From NCBI GenBank assembly GCA_022496805.1, contig CM040090.1:18222001-18286000 (forward strand): a DNA stretch of 64,000 nt. The letters run 5' to 3'. The position numbers were made by a program, and so were the translations under genes. Below the pieces are notes generated by a model. The model was not told the DNA's origin. It did no database searches and was given only the letters and a program-made list of their open reading frames with translations. The stretch is from Pohlia nutans. Taxonomy: Eukaryota > Streptophyta > Bryopsida > Bryales > Mniaceae. Of the stretch, positions 13,256 to 35,304 are shown piece after piece (the stretch's first letter is position 1; every line of letters begins with the position of its first letter).

Positions 13256-13339
13256 AAGAACATCCTTCCACCGAGGCTTCATTAAGAGCATCATTCCAAC
13301 GAGGCTTTGTTAAAAGCATCTTTCCACCGAGGCTTCATT
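13256..13339 (+). repeat. 28-bp tandem repeat, three units
   Basis: Three adjacent 28-bp units share the core 'ccaccgaggcttcatt' with a few substitutions (13256-13283, 13284-13311, 13312-13339). They lie at the inner edge of the right arm. The left arm has only one corresponding unit near 9860-9885, so the amplification followed the duplication or was lost on the left. Confidence 0.8.
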
Positions 13340-13958
13340 TTTTTGGGCAATAAATACAACCATGAGCTGCATCCCCGAACGCAATTACTTGCAAGCAACG
13401 TGTTAAATTTTCTAGAGCAATACTGTGTCTAAGTTAAAATTTAGGGCCGAAACCAACACTCATCGGGATGGCCTAGCCTTGAGGTTTGCGTGAAGCAAAA
13501 ATATTGCTAGTTGTGAAGAAAACCGTCAATGGAGACGCAGCCTGGGAGCGTTCCGGTTTCTGGCACTCAAACACCGCATGCACCTTTGCACCAAGAGGAG
13601 CCAGGTTTTATCATTAACTGTGATTAACATTCTGTCTACAGCTTGTAACACCGACAATCGTGTGTTCTAATTCATTTAAGTTTATTAGTCATATTTTGTA
13701 AAAATTATAGGCGGTGGAGATAGTTTCTTTTTTGCTTTCCTAGGCTTGCATTACTTTTGGGATCGGTCTTTTGGGTTTTTCTGGATTGGTCTCTTACGTT
13801 TTGAGGAGCTCTAAGTGCTTGATGCTTTTGGCTTCCATGGATGGCTAGCGTACATGCTTTATTGTTACGTCAATATCAATTAGAAGTTTAGCTACTCTAA
13901 AGAGTGACTAATTCTAGAAGTTGGCCGGTTGGCAACAAGGGATATCTGTCAAGTCGAG

Positions 13959-13960
<2 letters not shown>

Positions 13961-14009
<49 letters not shown>
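13961..14009 (+). repeat. (AC)n microsatellite
   Basis: About 24 uninterrupted AC dinucleotides followed by ATATAT. It lies inside the right arm of the inverted duplication, and the left arm lacks it. Confidence 0.95.
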
Positions 14010-14015
<6 letters not shown>

Positions 14016-14175
14016 ATCATTGAGGCTTTGTATGCATGGTCAATTTCATTTTCCCCTTCTATCCTCAATTTTGTCGTTGACTTTATGGATTCACATGACG
14101 TGCATAATCCATGACTTGAAATCTCAAATGTACTAGAGGTTGCAAGTATATAACAAACTGATTAATAATGTGTTG

Positions 14176-15140
14176 AATACGTGAGGTATAGGATTGAGAA
14201 GCAATTTGTCTTCCATGGATTCCGATATGCGAGGCGAGAGCTCAAATGAGTTCACATGCAACATCTGCATGGAACGACCAACAAATACAGTTGTGACCCC
14301 CTACGGACACATATTTTGTAGGTTGTGCTTGTCTAGGTCCGAGCTAGGCCGTGCCCGCTATGCAACATCATTGTCGGATTAGGCAACATCATTCCCATTT
14401 ATGGAGGCCAAACAAGAAGTTCTAGGGAGAGTTCCATCCTACTGCAACGCAACTGCACAGAAGCGCCGACGCTTCCATGGACGGGTACATGGTACTCTCC
14501 CTGGAATTCCAAGATGAGGTGATCCCAACTGTGCGAGTTTGTAGTAGCTAGATGCGATAAATATTAAGAAGATTGTCGCTTGTAGAGGGCTTGGAGCGAG
14601 ATGCACACATGCAGACATTAAGATCAAGAGCACTAGATGAGTTTCGAGCAGTTCGTCAATCATGTCCGCCTCCGTCGATAGGCTGGATAGCCCAAGCTTT
14701 AGGAATTTTTGACCCATCTGTGAAGTCTAATGATGATTCTCCATTGCTCTGTGACCTTAAGTCTTTTGTTAGCAATGTGCTCCTTTACTAGAGTGAATAT
14801 TTTCCGAGTTATCAAGACTTTAGGATGTTGTGGTGGCCGTATTACAAAGCCCTGAATCCTCGGGGAGTCGGGAGTTCTGAAATGTTTGAAGATTTTGTGG
14901 AGTCATGGAGCAAACATTTTTATGCAACGTGGGATCGAGCAGGTCGTCCATGATACGAGGTATCAGCTGTCGAACCTCGGTTGCCTACAACTGGTTCAGA
15001 TGATGCAAGGTACAAATTTGTTGGTGATAGTGATTGGATTGATGCAACAGAGTACGAGAGATTGTAGCAAAGTTGGGCAGAAGTGGAGCAGAGTTAGATT
15101 GGTTGATGTTGAGGTAGAGAAAATGAGGGGCTTACTCTAC
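14176..15140 (+). pseudogene. RMA-like RING finger pseudogene, copy 2
   Basis: Homologous to the 7.9-8.9 kb copy in mirror orientation. The N-terminal CNIC pair of the RING is intact here, but the third ligand is Tyr (TPYGHIFC) and the last Cys pair is lost in a region that shifts frame after ARYATSL. Many stops follow. The conserved tail can still be read in pieces: LVEGLERDAHMQTL, PPPSIGWIAQALG, WWPYYKALNPRG and WDRAGRP, then DWIDATEYE. The damage differs from copy 1, so the ancestor probably had a complete RING. No function is expected from this copy. Confidence 0.7.
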
Positions 15141-15145
15141 GCGAA

Positions 15146-15373
15146 GGACAATTCATTTTTTTTTCATGCTCTACTTCTTGTAAATTACTTGATAGCTTTC
15201 CAATAGATTAGAGTGGCGCGTAGTCCATTATAGAAATGTACTGCATAAACTACATAAATAAACCCATCTTGTATTCCTGTTCCTTTCATCATAAAAAATA
15301 TAATTCCCCTTTACGATGGAGTGAATTGCTAGCTACCTTCATTATTGTGGGTGGATAGAAATACATATGATTT
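15146..15373. other. Intergenic sequence
   Basis: No feature was recognised. Confidence 0.5.
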
Positions 15374-15377
15374 TTAA

Positions 15378-15835
15378 CCCCCCAAGCGTCCCGACGGCCA
15401 TGTTTGGTCGTTTTTGGGCCGTTTTCAACTTTGAAGTGCATTAACTTTTTCGTCCATTGTTAGAATTCAATAAAACTTGTTGGAAAATCTGCGTTCTCTC
15501 TACTAGTTTTTGTAATCAAATCAATCCAAAATACCAAATGTTTGAGTGCCATTTTAGTATACAATGTTCAAGTTTAGTTCACCAAAGTGCATTTTGATGG
15601 CTAGAATGGCTTGATGTAATGACAATGATCCAGTGCCTACCAAGCGAAGGACCATTGAAACTAAACTATTGTTCCTTGTGAAGAATAGATTTGTGGCCAA
15701 ATAACTTCAACTTTGATTCACGTCAACTACAATAATTGAGATATCTATACTCACTTACACTTACTTATTTAGACCTATAACACTTCAAAACGCAATGATG
15801 CTTTAATTCCCAAAAAAACTAGGGACGCTCAGGGG
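15378..15835. mobile_element. TTAA-flanked MITE (458 bp)
   Basis: The termini are inverted: CCCCCCAAGCGTCCC at the left and GGGACGCTCAGGGG at the right, each abutting TTAA (15374-15377 and 15836-15839). A TTAA target and CCC/GGG ends are the format of piggyBac-like elements. No transposase is encoded. Confidence 0.7.
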
Positions 15836-15839
15836 TTAA

Positions 15840-17975
15840 TTGCCAGCTAGACTTTGGTCTTGTGGGTATGAATGGGCAGACGAAGGAGTTATCTTGTCCT
15901 TTTAGAGTTGGACAGTTAAATTAAAATTTGAATATGTTTTTTTGTGGTTATCTTCGAATATTTTGAAAATATGTTTTAATATGTTCAAATATTTTTATAT
16001 CAAATAGACAAAAAAATAATTTTGATTTAAATTGATTTAAAAAAAAAAATTAATTGCAGAAATCAACAATAATTGCTCCTACAACTAGTGCAATTGGCCA
16101 TACAACTGTGGAGATTGGCAAAACGATTACTTCAAATAAACTAGTCATCAACACTAGTACAAATACGGTCTTTGGTGTAAGCATTATCCTTGTAAATATG
16201 GATACGACTATATGTACAACTAATGTTGTTATTTTCCTTTCATTCTTTAGAGACTAATTTTTTCTACATTATATTGAACACCAAAATGAATCAAAATATG
16301 TGATTTATTACCTAAATTGTCCAAATTATTATTTTTTTATTTCATTGGTACAACCATCTCGATTTTGTCCAAAAAAAGAAAATTCAAAATTTTTAATTTT
16401 TTTCTACATATAAAAAAGTCATGCATGATCTATTGCAAATTTATTTCTCTTTTCAAAACCACTAAAATTGTCCAAAGTTTGCTGCAAAAAAATACACCTC
16501 CTAACCATTTCAATCTCAAAAGAAAAAGAAAATAAATAAATTTTTTTTTTTGACTTTTTCTCTACATATACAAAAAGCTTGCATGATTTGCTGCAAAATA
16601 GAAATTAAAAAAAAGGTTTCAAACATTGCTAAAAATGTCCAAAGTCCACCGTGAAATTAGAACGATTTCTACCCATTACAGTATCGTCAAAAAAAGAATC
16701 AGTTGTTTAAAAAAAATCCTACAAAGGTTGTAATACATATATATATTTCTAATATGGCAAAAAAAATCCTCAATGATTATGTACATTTATAATTAACAAA
16801 AACTTAAAATCTCTTGCACAAGCAAATTGATGTAGTGTGTTTGTTTAGTACAAGGGTTCATAGATAAGGGGTCAACGGTTCAAATTCTTTTACCATCATT
16901 GGGGCTTGGGCGGACCTTAGGTTGCCTTGAAATTTGAGGGCAGCCCCAAAATTTTGGATGGCCCTAATTTTTATTTTATTTTATTTTGGTCCGGATTAGA
17001 AAAAAATGTTCTCAATTGTTTAGTTAGTTGTTTGGTCATACAACTAGGCATTGCTGTACTTTGAACTGGTTTGTAATGACTAGAACACTAATTTCTCTAT
17101 AATTTATTGGTTTTAGTCATTTTACAAAGAACTATTCAAAATCCGATCATATTTTTCAATCACACAATCTTGTTTTGTTCTAGCGGAGATTAATCTAGTG
17201 GATTCAAGTGAATGTCCTAAGATGATTCTTCGGGTGCTATGACAATTATCTTTTGAATAAAGAGTCTTTTAGGGTAGTTTTGTAGCTATGACTCTGTGAA
17301 AGGAGTAGTGAGGTGAATGGCTTTGATGAGATTTACTTTAATTATAAATTACTTAAACAAATAAATATAATAGGAATTAAAATATAAGTAACATACATCC
17401 AAATGTTGGACTTGTTTCAAGTATTGGAATTTTGTTTTGGTGTAAGTCAAGAAATGTCAAAAAATTGACACTTATCTAGTTACATATATGGATTTCTATA
17501 TCTAGTATATGATTGTTTGTTTTTAGAGCATTGTGTACTTGTATTGTCACAATTTAGCTATTTTAAAGATGCAATTTTATCAAATGATGATGATGCACAT
17601 GAACTAGAAATAAAGTTGAATAATGTGTTTTTCTATATTAAGTTAGAAAAATCATATAGATTTTTCTTTTCCTTTAAAATAAATTCAACATAAACTCAAT
17701 ATCCTTTACTAGTTCGTGTATGAATTAGTAGAACAATTTATTTTTATTTTTAATCTCATATTCAAATTTTAGCTACATTCACAACATGGGTAGCAAAAAT
17801 GAGTGTCTCAAGGCTCAAGTACTTTGACATTTTTAGTTTGGAAAAAATGATGAGAAATTTGAAGCATATACATGTTGAGGGTCAAATATGTTGTAGCCAA
17901 CATGCTATTTTGTCACTCGATGTAGTGTTCAATGTTCCAAGATGAGCGTTAAACAATTTGAATGAAATTGTCCCG
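15840..17975. other. AT-rich intergenic sequence
   Basis: No gene was recognised. A weak pol III B-box-like string (GGTTCAAATTC) near 16878-16888 has no tRNA fold that I can support. Confidence 0.5.
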
Positions 17976-18730
17976 AATATCCACGAATATTCTAAAATAT
18001 TCTAGATGTATTCGTGGAATGTGTTTGTTTTACTAATATAATATTTATAAATAAAAAATTATAATTATTTATTACAATAATAATATAAATATTATACATT
18101 ATAATTATATAACATTATAATAGATTAATTATTTGATTCTAATAAACATTTAATAAATTATTAATAAATTGTCATCTAAAATTTATTATATTTTTATTAA
18201 TATAATATTTTATAATAAACTAATTATTAAATGTTATATTAATAAACGTCAATAAACATATCTTTGATTATAATATATTAATAATTAATATATTGCAATT
18301 AATATATTATAATTGACACGAATACTATTAATGGTATACTAATTATCTAATTATTAATTATTAATTATAAAACATTATATAATTAAGTCTATTAAATTAA
18401 ATATATCTATGATATAACTATAATACATTATAAATATAAAAATTATATTTTGATATAAAATTTAATATTATTAAATAATTATATATAATAAAATATACTA
18501 ATAACATATATATTTTCTAATATTTATAATATTGATATATATATAATAAATGTATGTAACTTATAATATAATATTAATAGTATATTAAATATAGTAATAT
18601 TATATGAATAGTATTGTAATATTATAAATTAATAGTATTATAAATTATATATATCAATATTTATTAGTATAATATTATAAATTGTATATATTTATTATAT
18701 ATCAATATTATAAATATTAGAAAATTATAA
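17976..18730. repeat. Extremely AT-rich block
   Basis: About 750 bp made almost only of A and T, built from permutations of ATTATA, AATATT and TTAATA motifs. It has no open frame. It could be degenerate microsatellite or scaffold-attachment-like DNA; the sequence does not decide. Confidence 0.8.
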
Positions 18731-19243
18731 CTACTTATTGAAAACTTGGTAGACTTTATTAAAAAATAGATGTTTTGTTTTATTGTTATTTATTTATTTA
18801 CAAAATTCAAATTTATAATGTATGTTTAAACCCTGCATTGTTGAATAGTCATAGGAGTTGGAGGTGGTACACTTTTTTGTGCTTTCATTCACATTCTCAT
18901 CCAAATTTTTAAAAATTCATCCATCAAAATTTGTATTGGTTTTTGAGCAAGTTGACTATCCTTTGTACACTTTGGGTTTTCTAAATATGGTATTATGATT
19001 TTTCAGAAAATCGGCAGAATTGGCTTATGTCAAGTTTCGTTTTTAGTTCAAAAAGTGGGACATTAAATATATTTTTCCAAAATAATTAGAATCAAATAAT
19101 GGAAAGCATACGATCTAGTATAGCATGTTATTCCAATTTCATTAACATATTTTATTTTTGTAAAGATTTGGGATTTAAAATTGAATTTCAAGATAAAACC
19201 TTGCAAAATTAATTTTAAAATACTGAACAAAATAGAATAAATC
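18731..19243. other. Intergenic sequence
   Basis: No feature was recognised. Confidence 0.5.
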
Positions 19244-19442
19244 AAACTCCAGTCCTTCTCTTTTGAACTCTAGTTCTTCTCTTTTGAACTTCAGTTCCTC
19301 TCTTTTGAACTCCAGTTCCTCTCTTTTGAACTTCAGTTCCTCTCTTTTTCTTCTCTTTTGAACTCTAGTACCTCTCATTTAAACTCTAGTTCCTCCGAGG
19401 AACTCTATTGTTCTTCTCTTTTGAACTCTAGTTCCTCTCTTT
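19244..19442 (+). repeat. 21-bp minisatellite
   Basis: About nine imperfect copies of a 21-bp unit (GAACTCCAGTTCCTCTCTTTT and variants). Because 21 is a multiple of three, the minus strand is open through the array and reads as a heptapeptide repeat (KREELEF-like). No start context or neighbouring exon supports a protein. Confidence 0.85.
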
Positions 19443-19539
19443 TGCTGTTGTTTTCTTTGCATGCAACTCTTCTCTTTTCTCCATTTTGCATTTAGAAGCT
19501 TACATTATTGTTTTCACCTTAGTTATTTTTGGGATCATC

Positions 19540-20105
19540 CTTGATAGCAATCTAGAGGTGCGAAGTGGAGATGGCGCATGGTATGACGGAACTATTTATT
19601 TTGTGCCAGGTTCGAACGAAGTCATTCTTCATTTCAATGATCCTGACACTAAATACGACGAATCTTTTCCTTCGTCGTACTTGCTACATGTTGAGGATTT
19701 TAGATCTGGAGTCAGGAAACGCTCAATACAATTGCAGGACTCCAAATGTATGCTCGTAAGTCCTCAACACATGAGGACACTTGAGGTCCTCTGTTGTGTT
19801 CAGCATTTACGTCCGTACAATTGGAATCCTCCAATTGTATTGAGCACTTCATGACTGCAGGTCGACCAAATACTCGGCATCGGCTGACGAACCTTGGCTA
19901 CCTACAATTGGTTCAAATGATGCAAGTCACCGATCTGTCAATGAAAGTAATAAAATTGATGCAACGGAGTAATGAGTGAATTTATGCAACAGAGTAACGA
20001 GAGAATTGATGCGATTGGGTATGAGATATCGCAACAAGTGACGCAAAGTTGGATTGGTCAAGGTAGAAGAAATGGTCCAGTTTATCGCCAGCACCGGTTA
20101 GTGTG
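19540..20105 (+). pseudogene. SAWADEE/Tudor-like domain fragment, decayed
   Basis: The frame ending at 19854 holds LEVRSGDGAWYDGTIYF, then DESFPSSYLL and VRKRSIQLQDSKC. This order resembles the plant SAWADEE (Tudor-like) fold, which reads histone tails in RNA-directed DNA methylation proteins. Right after the stop, another frame matches the tail of the RING pseudogenes (DEPWLPTIGSNDA and KIDATE compared with EPRLPTTGSDDA and WIDATE). So this fragment and the RING copies may derive from one gene family. The open part begins with a non-ATG codon and no splice signal was confirmed, so it is treated as a gene remnant. The domain name is a motif-based inference. Confidence 0.45.
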
Positions 20106-21539
20106 AGTGGAAGGAGAGCGGGAAAACATGATTTGTAATTGCCAACTAAAATGATTGTTGAATGAACAAATTAGTAACTATAAATAGTGAAGTAGTTGCA
20201 TGCACTTTTTAGAGTTTTGAAGAAATAGATCTTACTCATTGATCATTTAGAACCAATTAAATTTATATGAAAACTTGTCATATTCATTAGTCATTCACAA
20301 CTAATGAAATTTATATGGAGCATGCATACAATGCATTCACCGAAAAAATCTCAGGATAAAAGATCTTGGTCTATATAGCATTGCACATGACACTCATTTG
20401 AATTACATATTCTGTAATTTTCATAGAAAAAGTCCCAAATTTAAAATCCTCTCAAACTTTATTCACATTGATTATAAATAATAGCAAATTTACTCGATGA
20501 GCAGTTTTCCAACAATTGCTTTCATAAATCACACATTTGCTATACTCCACAAGGTTCTATAACAATTGGTGAAATCCACCCTTTTCAATAGTATCACTAT
20601 ACCGGTATATGCTTCACGAGTGTCTCACCACCCAACTTCTTTAGCTAAAAATGATGTGAACTTATTATGATTCGGAGATTTGCTACAGTGATTTGGGAAT
20701 AGTGGTCAAATTTGATGTGTTGCAAAGGAGAAAAAAAACCTTTATGTCTCTTTGTCCCACTAAAAAGTCATGATTTGAGCGTATATTTGTCCTAAATTAA
20801 AGTAATGGTTCATGTTCATATGGTGTATGACCATCAATACATCGCTTATTCAATGTGTTGTATGAGATTGTAGGTGATGAGTATGAATGAATGTTAGCAT
20901 GTGAATGCTGAACTTGTAAACAGTAAGAGTTGACTTTAGTGTTGACTTTTTTATTTTGGTATTTAAGCGAATCGCCCTTCGACGTGGGGACTTGATCGCA
21001 CCTTTTTAGTGGCACAGAGGCAGTTCTAAGAATTGATACACTTCCCGGCTGTCAAGCTTTGCATGAGCTTTAAATTGAGAATTTAGAAATGTGTGAAAAA
21101 CTAAACCGACATGAGAGCTGCAACAGCAAGGGCCAATCAGTAGAAATTCCAGCTCAATGCAACCTTCTTAAAAATGGCCGACTACATTCCTCATGCTGTG
21201 AACTGTGAACACTGATAACAGCCAAAAAAGGCACACTTCTCAATCCTATGACACATGGGCAGCCCCCGATTGAGTTACCGTATACGTTACATAAGATCTT
21301 GGAGACTCAGTGACCAGCCCCTCCTCTTTCGTTTAAATGAGCTCCAAATCTGGCTAGGCCTCCAGCAATTTGTCGTCTCCGGGTGTCTGCAATCCACGAA
21401 TTTGCAATCCACCTCTTTCCACTAAACGTCTGCTGCGGGTTGTGTCTAGTTCTTACACCTTTCTCTAAAACTGCATTCACTTCCTATTTTTTTCCATGTG
21501 GTCACACCCAATTAGGTGTCTCAAATCCACCTCAAGTGT
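20106..21539. other. Region downstream of INO80, including its 3' UTR
   Basis: No other gene was recognised. The part next to 21540 is less AT-rich than the rest and should contain the INO80 3' untranslated region and polyadenylation site, whose position I cannot fix. Confidence 0.5.
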
Positions 21540-31570
<10,031 letters not shown>

Positions 31571-32555
31571 TATGCCAAATCTGGTAATCCTACACTCCAG
31601 AAAGCCGTCTCATCCCCTCATAAAGGAACGATTCGATCACTTCGCCTCCCTTCAATTCGCGCTCCAAAACCCTAGTTTTTTGCAACCACGAGTGTAATAA
31701 ATTTCTTCCTCCGAAATCTCTCAGCGCCGGAATTCCGGACAACGAACGGAGGAGCAGGCAGTGAAGACGCGGGTGTTACCAACGGCGGACTACATGAGGA
31801 AGAGCGAGAGGCGAGAGAGAGAAGTGAAGCTAGGGTTTGAGCGAGCGGCTCTCACGGCGGGCGGACGGAACAGGCGGCGACAGAGTAGTCGGTCTATAGG
31901 GCAGGCCTGTTTGTGGTGGTGGTGGTAGGACTGGGGAATGGAAAGTTACGAGGCGCTGGAGACGGGGGGCCAGGGTGAAGGTGCTCCGGCAAAGCAGCAG
32001 CAGCAGCAAAGGCAGGGGCCATGGCTGGTGCTGATGCTGGAGGTCGCGGCGGGGCTGGGAGGGAAAGGAAAAGGGGGACGGCGATGGTGGTGCCGATGAA
32101 GTTGAGGTGGGGAGGAGGCCATGGGCGAGTTGCAGGGCAGGGCATGGCATGGCCACCATGGCCAGCCAGCCAGCCAGCACGCCCTGGTAACGAGGGAGCT
32201 GCTGCTGCTGCTGCTATGCTGCTGCAGTTGTTGGTGGTGTTCATGTTGAGTTCTTAAGCTACGGTAGTCGTTGCCGTTGGTTGGGATCATTTCCTTTCGT
32301 CCTCTTCTCTTCGCCAGTAATGAACTGTGCTGAGCTCAACTGAGCTTCTCCTTTTTCCTTTGAGCTTTTTGCCTCAGTGTCTTCCGTCGTCTTTCTCTCC
32401 CCCTCACTCTCGCGCTTCCCCGGCCCCCCTCTCTCTGTCCCATCCCCGCCCCGTGACTGTCATCCTCTGCCTCCGTGGCTTGCCAACGTGGCTTGCCACC
32501 GTGGGCTGTGCTTCACGCTTCAAGGGTGTCATTACGGATTTAAGACAGGGGCTGT
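31571..32555 (-). promoter_or_regulatory. GC-rich INO80 5' flank with GCT/CAG trinucleotide runs
   Basis: This stretch is clearly richer in G and C than the AT-rich DNA beyond it and contains (GCT)n/(CAG)n runs at 31996-32012 and 32196-32225. It probably holds the promoter and 5' leader of INO80. Alanine-, proline- and serine-rich open frames on both strands come from the trinucleotide runs and GC skew and have no domain support. Confidence 0.5.
31590..31621 (-). promoter_or_regulatory. Two overlapping short upstream ORFs in the INO80 leader
   Basis: Just upstream of the INO80 start are two ATGs at 31621 (3 codons plus stop) and 31613 (7 codons plus stop, ending at 31590). Both end before the main ATG at 31570. 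If the transcript starts further upstream they could reduce initiation at INO80. The transcription start is not known, so this is an inference. Confidence 0.45.
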
Positions 32556-32559
32556 TTAA

Positions 32560-33362
32560 CCCTTTAGTGCCCAGCAAACCACATTATGGTCACTACAACG
32601 TCCGAAATGCAAATAGCAGAGAATCAGTGAAGAATTGGAACTTCAGTTTTGAAGTTTAGATTTGCCCACAGACATTACGCACCTTCCAGAAAAAGAAATT
32701 TTCAATTTGGAATTGTACAACTATCAAAATACCTATCAACAGAACGCAAAAATTCTGCAAATACTTGAAAATACAGTAAATATTTACAAATACAACATAT
32801 GTACTGTGTAGTATTTCTTGTGTTTGGAAGTTTGTTATCTTGTTTTATTTTTTTGGATTGTGTTCTCTTCTTCATCTTCCATTAGTGTGTGTAATCCGAT
32901 CTTGACTAATGTACCCACTCCTGTCAATTTTCAACGTATAAAATTTTGTCCTAAACCGTACATGGACAAGTCACTTTCACTTATAAATCTCACAATAATT
33001 ATGTGTGAGTCTATTTTTGATATGAAAGATTGCAACGGAGAGGTGTTGACATAGGGCATAGCTGAACTTCTTTGCTTTTATTTTTGAAATTTTACCTCAA
33101 ATTATATTTAACTTTGAAGTCACACACCCCCCAAAATCTAGTTTTTGAGCGTGCATTATACAGTTCAAATACATACTATAATCATCCGATCCCACCATCG
33201 GATGATTCTCAATTTTTAATAAAATGTATGCTCTTGAGTTGAGAATAGAATTGTACGGTTACTTTCTAATTTAACCCATTCTATTTTTGGTAGTCTCAAC
33301 CACAGTGAAAAAATCTACTGAAATCCAGAGCTCTGAGCTACAGTACCCTGGGCACTAAAGGG
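32560..33362. mobile_element. TTAA-flanked MITE, family 1 copy a (803 bp)
   Basis: Ends are CCCTTTAGTGCCCAGC and CTGGGCACTAAAGGG, inverted and next to TTAA (32556-32559, 33363-33366). This is a typical piggyBac-like end format. A copy of about the same length and over 85% similar by eye follows at 33772-34582. Both contain the same short open frame (here ending at 33054), which matches no transposase I can name. Confidence 0.85.
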
Positions 33363-33374
33363 TTAAAGTTAATT

Positions 33375-33756
33375 GTCCTAAAACCACCAACGTAAGCAAT
33401 TTGGCCTATTTTTGGCAGTGCTAAATTTGAAGAAAAAAAATTACCGCATTTGAAATAGGTTTTGATGAGGATTGCAAAAATTTGCAACATCTAATTTGCA
33501 TTTTTCAATTTTATACAAAATTCCAAAGTAGAAAGTAACATGTGACTCAAATCGAACCAGTGGGTTTCCCCATGTTCACACCATGTCGTATTAACTCTCA
33601 CTCATAATGATATCCAAAACCACCAACTGCTTCTTCGCAATGCTTAGCATGCCATTGGTCTCCTTGAATAGTGAAATTGGTGGTTTTGGGTCTCAATTGT
33701 GGTGGCCCAAAGAAAAGTCTATATGTCATAATTGGAGGAGGTGGTGGTTTTAGGAC
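33375..33756. mobile_element. MITE with GTCCTAAAACCACCA inverted ends (382 bp)
   Basis: Left end GTCCTAAAACCACCAAC and right end GGTGGTGGTTTTAGGAC are inverted repeats. It sits between the two TTAA MITEs. No coding capacity was seen and a target duplication is not clear. Confidence 0.65.
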
Positions 33757-33771
33757 ATCCTACCTTATTAA

Positions 33772-34582
33772 CCCTTTAGTACCCAGCTGACCACATTATG
33801 ATCACTGCATCGTCCGAAATGTAAATAGCAGGGAATCCGTGAAGAATTGGAACTTCAGTTTTGAAATTCAGATTTGCCCATATACATTACACACCTTCCA
33901 GAAAAATAAATTTTCAATTTGGAATTGTACAACTATCAAAATACCTATCAATAGAACGCAAAAATACCGCAAATACTTGAAAATGCAGTAAATACTTACA
34001 AATACAACACATGTATTATGCAATATTTCTTGTGTTTGAAAGTTTATTATCTTGTTTTATTTTTTTAGATTGTGTTCTCTTCTTCATCTTCCATTAGTGT
34101 GTGTAATCCAATCTTGTCTAATGAACATACTCCTGTCAATTTTCAACGTATAAAATTTTGTCCTAAACCGTATATGGATAAGTCACTTTCACTTATAAAA
34201 TTCACAATAATTCAGTGTGAGTCTATTCTTGATATGAAAGATTGCAACGGAGAGGTGTTGACATAGGGCATAGCCAAACTTCTTTGCTTTCATTTTCTAA
34301 AATTTAACCCAAAATTTATTTAACTTTGACGTCACACACCCCATCCCCCAAAATCTCATTCTTGAGCGTGCATTATACAGTTCAAATACATGCTATATAT
34401 AATCTTCCAATCCCACGATTGGATGATTCTCAAATTTTAATAAAATGTGTGCTCTCTAGTTGATAATAGAATTATATCGCTACTTTCTAGTTTAATTCAT
34501 TCTATTTATGGTAGCCTCAATCACAATAGAAAATCAACTAAAATTCAGTGCTCCCAGCTGCAATACCATAGGCACTGAAAGG
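33772..34582. mobile_element. TTAA-flanked MITE, family 1 copy b (811 bp)
   Basis: Second copy of the 32560-33362 element in the same orientation, with TTAA at 33768-33771 and 34583-34586. The termini are slightly decayed at the right (GGCACTGAAAGG). The internal short frame (34072-34266) is preserved relative to copy a, with a few substitutions. Confidence 0.85.
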
Positions 34583-34586
34583 TTAA

Positions 34587-35304
34587 CTTAACCCGTAAGT
34601 GATCCATCCACCATTTCGTGGTCGCAGCCCCAAACAACATGACTAGGCATGATTAGGAAATGACATTTTCCAAGTTTTGATTTTCTGTTGGAATTGGGAG
34701 TAGAGATCAAGATTGTTTTAACGTTTTTAAGTGCATTTCATTTGCAATATTGAAGAATTTTTCAAAACCAAACACGTCAACATTGTCTTCATGTTATAAA
34801 ACTTTCTATTTTCGGGAAGTGATGGCGCTCTCCCCTTTGAAAATTTTGCCTTTTTGAATTTTAGAATGGAATGCCTGGTTTTAACTAATTATACCAACTT
34901 TCAAATTTTAAAACATAAATTGTAATTTTGGTGAATATTAAATGGTAAATGCTTTTAATTAATTAAATGAGTGTCTAAAACAATTTTCGAATGTTTGATT
35001 GTACAGATAATTACTAAACATCATGCTCCTCATTATTTCTTTTCGATCAAACTTCATCAAAGTTGTAAAAGTAACATTTTATAACACATTTCGGTTTTCC
35101 TTTACCCCCTCAGTTATTTAGGAATAAAGACAAAGACACCAGTATAAGGATTTCAAGCTATGACTTTTAATGATAAAAATTTGAAACACATAAGACTTTG
35201 GATTCAATAACCCAACCAAAATTTTAATTAATTTTGTTACAATGATTTTTTTTTTAATTTTCAAAATTAATCTCCATAGACCACTATTGATGCTAGGAAG
35301 GAAA
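34587..35304. other. AT-rich sequence with a diverged TTAA-MITE relative
   Basis: About 34900-35119 resembles the 3' half of the 38204-38743 MITE ('aacttcatcaaa', 'attttataacaca'). A segment starting TTAACCCGTAAG follows copy b directly. No gene was seen. Confidence 0.4.

Larger units (their letters stand above)
13256..15145. repeat. Right arm of a large inverted duplication (about 1.9 kb)
   Basis: This is the inverted partner of 7866-9890. It holds a RING pseudogene on the plus strand, an upstream stretch with an (AC)n microsatellite not seen in the left arm, and the inner tandem repeat. Both arms have the same gene order in mirror image. Confidence 0.8.

Noticed and set aside
16850..16920. 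Possible tRNA from a GGTTCAAATTC B-box-like string
   Set aside because: No matching A box, acceptor stem or anticodon arm could be drawn.
31830..32290. Ala/Pro/His/Ser-rich frames in the INO80 5' flank
   Set aside because: They arise from GCT/CAG runs and GC-rich composition; three phases are open at once and no domain is seen.
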